Shown piece after piece: positions 59,130 to 64,000 of a stretch of 64,000 bases of DNA (position 1 is its first letter; the number at the start of each line of letters is the position of its first letter). The position numbers and the translations under genes are program-made. The stretch spans positions 89,863,469-89,927,468 of the forward strand of contig NC_088677.1 of assembly GCF_950023065.1 (NCBI RefSeq), given 5' to 3'. The notes below the pieces were generated by a model that saw nothing but the letters and a program-made list of their open reading frames with translations, did no database searches and had not been told where the DNA came from. Source of the DNA: Planococcus citri (taxonomy: Eukaryota; Arthropoda; Insecta; Hemiptera; Pseudococcidae).

Positions 59130-62100
59130 GTGAGTGATTCGAAGAAAATATGCCCCTTTATCAATGTGTCTCAAATATTCTGGATTGTTCATCGTGTTTA
59201 TGCTCAAAATTTTTGGAAAGATTACACCGAATTGGGGTGATGTTTTTTCGTGTTCGAAGAAAAGACGACCAACAAGCTTTCTGTTTGAAAATTGACGATC
59301 AGAAAAATTGTAGAAAATTGAATTAAGAATTGTTTACAACTCATCAATTTTTTTATGGGATAAACGAATCGCGATTTAAACAATATTTATCACGTCACGC
59401 AGTTTTGGTGAAAAATAATGAGGCTGTTCAATGAATAAATGAAAAAAAAAAAAAAATGAAAAAATAGGGTGACGAGTTTATAAAATGATTATAATATTAT
59501 TATAAACTTTTTTTGTCAGTTTGGGCATTTTTCACTTTTCCTGAGAAGTGATCGTATTTTTTTTTTGTAATTTCTGGAATTTTTCAAATCGAGAATTTGA
59601 AAAAACGTCACACCAATTTTTTGATAAACGTTACTCAGCATGAAAAATTGTACTTGAGGTGATTTTTTTCAAAATTTTTGAAGCATCGACATATCATTTT
59701 GCTATATTTTTGGCTGAATTTTTATATTCGAAAAACTGACAACTCTTATTTTTACCATATCTTTTAAAAAAGCTTCTACATACGATTCTATAAACTGGAA
59801 AAATTCCAAATTTGTACCATTTTGTCAAAAGTTTCAAAGTTATTTCTGTTTTTTTTTTAAATTTTTCAAGCTCCCATGTCCTCTTTCTCGAAGATTCAAG
59901 AAATTGCGATTTGTGCGCACATTCATCGTCAGCTCTCATCGTGATCTATCAGCATGAAAAGTATTTTAATAAATCGCTGGCCCAAGTGAAAAAAGTTGGG
60001 CAATTTGATCTTTCAAAATGCTCGATCAATGATCTGATTCTCTCTGCAGACCTCTCAACATCCGCAAAAGATGTGTGAAAGTAATGCTGCGACTTAATTT
60101 GAACGAGAATTTTTCAAATAAATAAATTCGAGGTAGAACTTTGTAAATCGTCGAGATTTAATTCGCGAAATGAACCTAAAATACGACTAGTTTTTCTCGC
60201 TCTCCTTGAAACGTACGAGTACGTTCGTCGTTGATTTTTGGAGAAGCTCTGCCACAAATTTTATAGCATTTTCACGATGATGAATATTGAGATTGACGAC
60301 AGACAGCGCAGCGTATAATGCGCACAATAAATTGAGCGCGTGCTTTACCCACTTTTAATGAAATGTCTTGACCTGACAATCTGACATGTACACGAAACCT
60401 TAGATGAAACTTTCAAGTTGTTCTCATGATGAGAATTTCTTATTCGACTCTCTCCATTTGAACTTTGAAGTAAATTGTTTCTTTGATGGAAATTGTTTCG
60501 CACCTTTGGGAGTAGGTATTAAAATGATCTGGGAAAAAGCATTCGTTTTCACAGCGATTTTTTTCTTTTTATGGTTCGTGCACTATTCGGATATTTGAAG
60601 ATTTTATGATAAAAAATGTACATTGTTTGAAAATTTAATTTTTTTCACTTTTTTGGAATTTACAAATTGGCCATAAAATGGTCAAGAGAGTGTCGAATAA
60701 GTACTCGTAGTATATCGATCAATGTTCTGTTCATAGGTGCTAAAGTTTTTCTTGGCCTTTCCAAAGTGATTTGAAATTTCTGGAGAAAGTTGAAAAATCG
60801 CTCGAGTCTCCAGAATTACCCAAAACTAGGTAGTAGCGGAGTTTAAAAATCGCTCTCAAAACAGTTTTTTTTCAATTTTTAAAATTTTCAAAAGTTCGCC
60901 AAAAATTCAAAATTGAATTTTAAGCTTTTAAAATTTTGTTTACTGGGGTTTCAAGACATGCTCTTTCGATGTAGCTTGATTTCGTTCAAATAGGAAAGTG
61001 TGAGTTTGAAAGGTTTCGTTGTAAGTTCAAAATTGAAGTCGTTAAAGCACTTTGAAAATTTTAATCAATCATAGCTCCTTCAATCTTGAAGATAAGATGA
61101 AATTGAAAGGAACTCTTTTGATGCTCCTTTTAAAATTCTGGAATGTGGAGCAATCGAATTCAATATATCTATTATCTAGAATTTAAGAAATTAGTCTCGA
61201 CTATGACTACGAAGAATTATTTTGAATTTGACTAATTGTTATTTTATTTTGTTTTGTTTCAGGTCAGTTTATAGAGTTTTTACCATTAGAATACAATGTT
61301 GTGAAAATATTTGTAAGTATAGCCCTTTTGTAATTCTACAAATATTGCAGATTATTGACTGTCTGGGTTGAAATTTTTGAAAGCTCGTCCAATTATACTT
61401 GAATTGTTGAATGATTTACTGTGCAGTATGCACTGTCTGTGTGTAGTGTATATGTGTGTTATTGTATATCTGAACCACACATAGAGAGATATCGTATGAC
61501 GCTTTCGAAAAACAACTTAATTTTACGGTCAGTAAAGTTGGAAATGGGGATGTACTTGGTTGAAAAAGGGCTGCTGAGTAACTGAGTACTTGATGAAGTG
61601 TGTATGGGTTTGTTGCGGTTACGTAAAAGTGCCCTATTAACTGGATAGTGGGTGCATCGTACGCAAGTAGTGGTTTTATTGTACTACATGCTCGATGATG
61701 AAAATACAACATTGTTTCGCTAACGAGAGTGAAAAAAACAATGTGGGGAAGAAGTAGGTACATACTCGTACTACATATTTGCCTTGAAATTCTTAAAACT
61801 ACCACGTAGGGTACGATCTGCTTCATTAAAATTTTAATGCAAGCAGCTTATTAATGTAGAGTGTTTTGTACTAGCAGATGTGACAGTGACAGACACAGAG
61901 GTTTGATGGGGAATCTCGTAGAATTAGTTATTTCGTTGTTTCCACTTGCGGAAATTTACTGTTGACGTAGGACATTAGATGAGAACCCTTGAACTAGTTG
62001 ATGTTGACAGCACTGACAATTTTTTCTCATAATTGGCCAACATTTTCACAAAAACTGTGAGAAATCTCAAATTTCTCTGAGGAGATGCTCAAAATCTTCT
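59130..62100. other. Intronic sequence, no exon supported
   Basis: 60740-60960 has words of the palindromic-element family (GAAAAATCGCTCGAGTCTCCAG, GTTCGCCAAAAATTC, GACATGCTCTTTCGATGTAGC), strongly diverged. Open frames of 64-136 codons here lack recognisable domains. Confidence 0.4.
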
Positions 62101-62109
62101 CTAGGTTAG

Positions 62110-62198
62110 AAAATTTTGAATAATATATTACTACGTCAAACATTTTTGAAGCCAAAATCCAAAATGTCTAGAAAAAAAATATATTTTGAAAAACATAA

Positions 62199-62229
<31 letters not shown>

Positions 62230-62860
62230 ATTCTATAAATAATTTTGAAAAATGTTCACAGAAAGCTGAGATATGAAAGTTTGAAAAATCTATAATGTGA
62301 AAGCGCACTCCCCGGGGTCAAATTTCATTTTGAAATTTTGGGTTAAAATCTCACCTCAATACCAACACTGAACCAACGCGTTGCATTTACATGGTATCTA
62401 AGGGAATTTTTTTTTTTGAAAAAAATCATCACTTTTTTCACTATTTTTTTTTCAACCAAATTTTCAGAAAGCTCTCCATTTGACCACCCACCCCTTCCAC
62501 AAATAAAAAATTAACAAAGTCAAATTTTTTACAAAAAAATTTTCGAAAAAATTGAAATTGGAAGAAAATTTGCGTAGATACAAAGTATTTTTTTCAATCA
62601 AAATTAACGACCTTCAAAATTTTCACAAAAAAAGATCTATTTTTCAACCTTGAAACTAAATTTCCAAAATATAAAAAATTCCCACCGTCAAACTCTTTAT
62701 TTTTGTGTCACCACATTTGTAATTGTCACAACTTGCCCAGAAAATCATTTTTTATTCTTTCTCAAAATTTTGGATTTTGGCTTCAAAAATTTTTGACGTA
62801 ATACATACTTATTTAAAAATTTTTGATTTTTATGTTGGAATTACCTAGAGAAACTTTTCG
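62110..62860. repeat. Inverted-repeat element of about 0.75 kb with a dispersed-repeat core
   Basis: ACGTCAAACATTTTTGAAGCC (62134) mirrors GGCTTCAAAAATTTTTGACG (62779), and CTCTAGGT on the left mirrors ACCTAGAG on the right. A poly-A run of about 30 lies at 62199-62229. 62410-62620 is the inverted third copy of the 37085 repeat. Confidence 0.6.
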
Positions 62861-64000
62861 GGAAAGTTTCGTATCCCTACATCAAAAATTTATTTTTGAA
62901 ATCGGGATAAAAAAATTAGTATTTTGAGTTTTTCCTCACATTCCAAAATAAAATTCTGAGTAAACCTCAATTCAAAAAAAAAATCTGTTCAACGAAATCA
63001 TACTGCTTCCCATATAATGAAAATCTTTCAATTTTCATTCGTCAGATTCTTCTCGACTCTCAAAGGGTTAAAAAAATAAAGGCGTAGCCAGACCTGTAGG
63101 TATACGTAATATAGATTATTCGACAGCGACACTGATACAGCTTCGTATACAGCGAACAGGTAGGCGAGATGTAGCCATAGCTACCTTCGTATACTGACAA
63201 TAATTTATTCATCGTTAATGAAGATTTAATGAACGAGCTTAAGCTGCGAGCTTATTTGGCTAGATCATGAGAAAAGGTTAGCTCAGCCTCGCTGTACCTA
63301 TTACCTAATGCTTTTAATAAAACACGCGGTATTAATAGGAGACCAAGGAATAGCAAATGCGCAGCTAAGATATTCGTGTGACCTAAAACGTTACTAATGT
63401 CGTAAAACTATCCCAAAAATCTTTTAATTCCCGAATTAAAAAAAAAGAAGAAACATTCCGCACTCTTTTTAAACCATAAATTAACTTTGTTGTTTAGAGT
63501 ACCTACCTATATTATGGTATAGCAGCAGGTGAAAAAAAAAAACGAACCCTCGGTGTCTCATTGAATAGAACGATGGCATGTGGGTATCGCACACCTACGA
63601 CAATCGTACAGGACTAATGGTGAGAAGAGGTACATGATTTTTATTTAATGTAAAGACGAGCGTTTCTTTTTCCCTCATCTTATTATGATCATTTTTTCCC
63701 TTCACACATAGACTTTCGCACACCTTACTCTTACTTACTTATGCCTACCTATTCTACCAAACATATAGCTACAGATCCAATCACTTAAATGGAGAAAAAT
63801 GTTACCGGCGAGAAATCTATTTTAGATAAACACATTTTTCTTCGTTCCCCTCTTTTATAAGTGTAGCATTGAAAAAGTAAAACAAATGTGGCGTTTATGT
63901 TTGAAAGGACATGCTATTCTTCAAACAGGTTAAAACAACTTTCCGACGATACATTATTGTTATCTTTTATCTCGTGTGTGCGGCGAACAAAACCCAGTTC
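62861..64000. other. Intronic sequence to the window end, no exon supported
   Basis: Unique-looking AT-rich sequence with poly-A runs near 63440 and 63535. No splice-bounded frame matching the next part of a PLEKHH coiled coil was found. Confidence 0.4.

Noticed and set aside
61268..61312. 45-bp phase-0 open segment between a TTTCAGGTCAG acceptor and GTAAGT donor
   Set aside because: Its translation (FIEFLPLEYNVVKIF) does not fit the coiled coil expected after the LQQK/LLQK exon end, and chance splice sites are common in AT-rich introns.
61416..61826. 136-codon open frame on the minus strand
   Set aside because: No domain, no splice support, and composition like its noncoding surroundings.

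Overview
This is eukaryotic, AT-rich, intron-containing nuclear DNA, most likely from an insect. A sap-sucking hemipteran such as a mealybug or scale insect is my guess from sequence texture, not a proof. Only two protein-coding loci are well supported, both on the + strand. The rest is a deep, nested graveyard of transposable elements and degenerate repeats. I see no prokaryotic operon, CRISPR array, rRNA gene or convincing tRNA gene.

Left end (161-7454): a nearly complete gene of 24 exons that encodes a THADA homologue (tRNA 2'-O-methyltransferase regulator, Trm732 family) of about 1,770 residues. I could join every exon in phase without a frameshift. Middle to right end: two candidate alternative first coding exons, at 29666-29980 and 59061-59129, of a gene that continues past the window. 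The first ends in a coiled-coil start that matches the N-terminus of PLEKHH1/PLEKHH2 (PH, MyTH4 and FERM proteins; nematode MAX-1). Both exons end in phase 0 on LQQK or LLQK followed by gtgagt. THADA and PLEKHH2 are also neighbours at human 2p21, so the pairing may be ancient microsynteny.

Between THADA and the first PLEKHH exon (7.5-29.5 kb) there are: a small terminal-inverted-repeat (TIR) element at 7.6 kb, a repeat cluster built on GTGGTGCCCG (10.1-10.5 kb), a roughly 2 kb palindromic element (10.9-12.9 kb), a foldback element (19.5-20.7 kb), a hAT-like element with a perfect 8-bp target duplication (23.0-24.4 kb), two minisatellite arrays of one family in opposite orientations (16.5 and 24.6 kb), a LINE fragment (25.0-26.0 kb) and a TTAA-flanked TIR element (26.3-27.1 kb).

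The roughly 29 kb between the two first exons holds: a second, complete copy of the palindromic element with a TTA duplication (31.4-33.4 kb), and a jockey-like LINE split by a four-deep nest of insertions (42.1-46.4 kb). It also holds a second LINE fragment (46.4-46.9 kb), a CAGGG-ended element carrying a tandem repeat and a TA-flanked element (50.8-52.0 kb), and a minus-strand LINE split by at least two TIR elements (54.3-57.0 kb). Long stretches in between are degenerate AT-rich tandem sequence built on CAAAAATTGTCAAAAAGTC-like words.

The strongest leads are the THADA-PLEKHH linkage, the paired first exons, the palindromic elements as possible sources of long hairpin RNA, the datable nest of insertions, and a roughly 172-bp tandem repeat shared by two otherwise different transposons.
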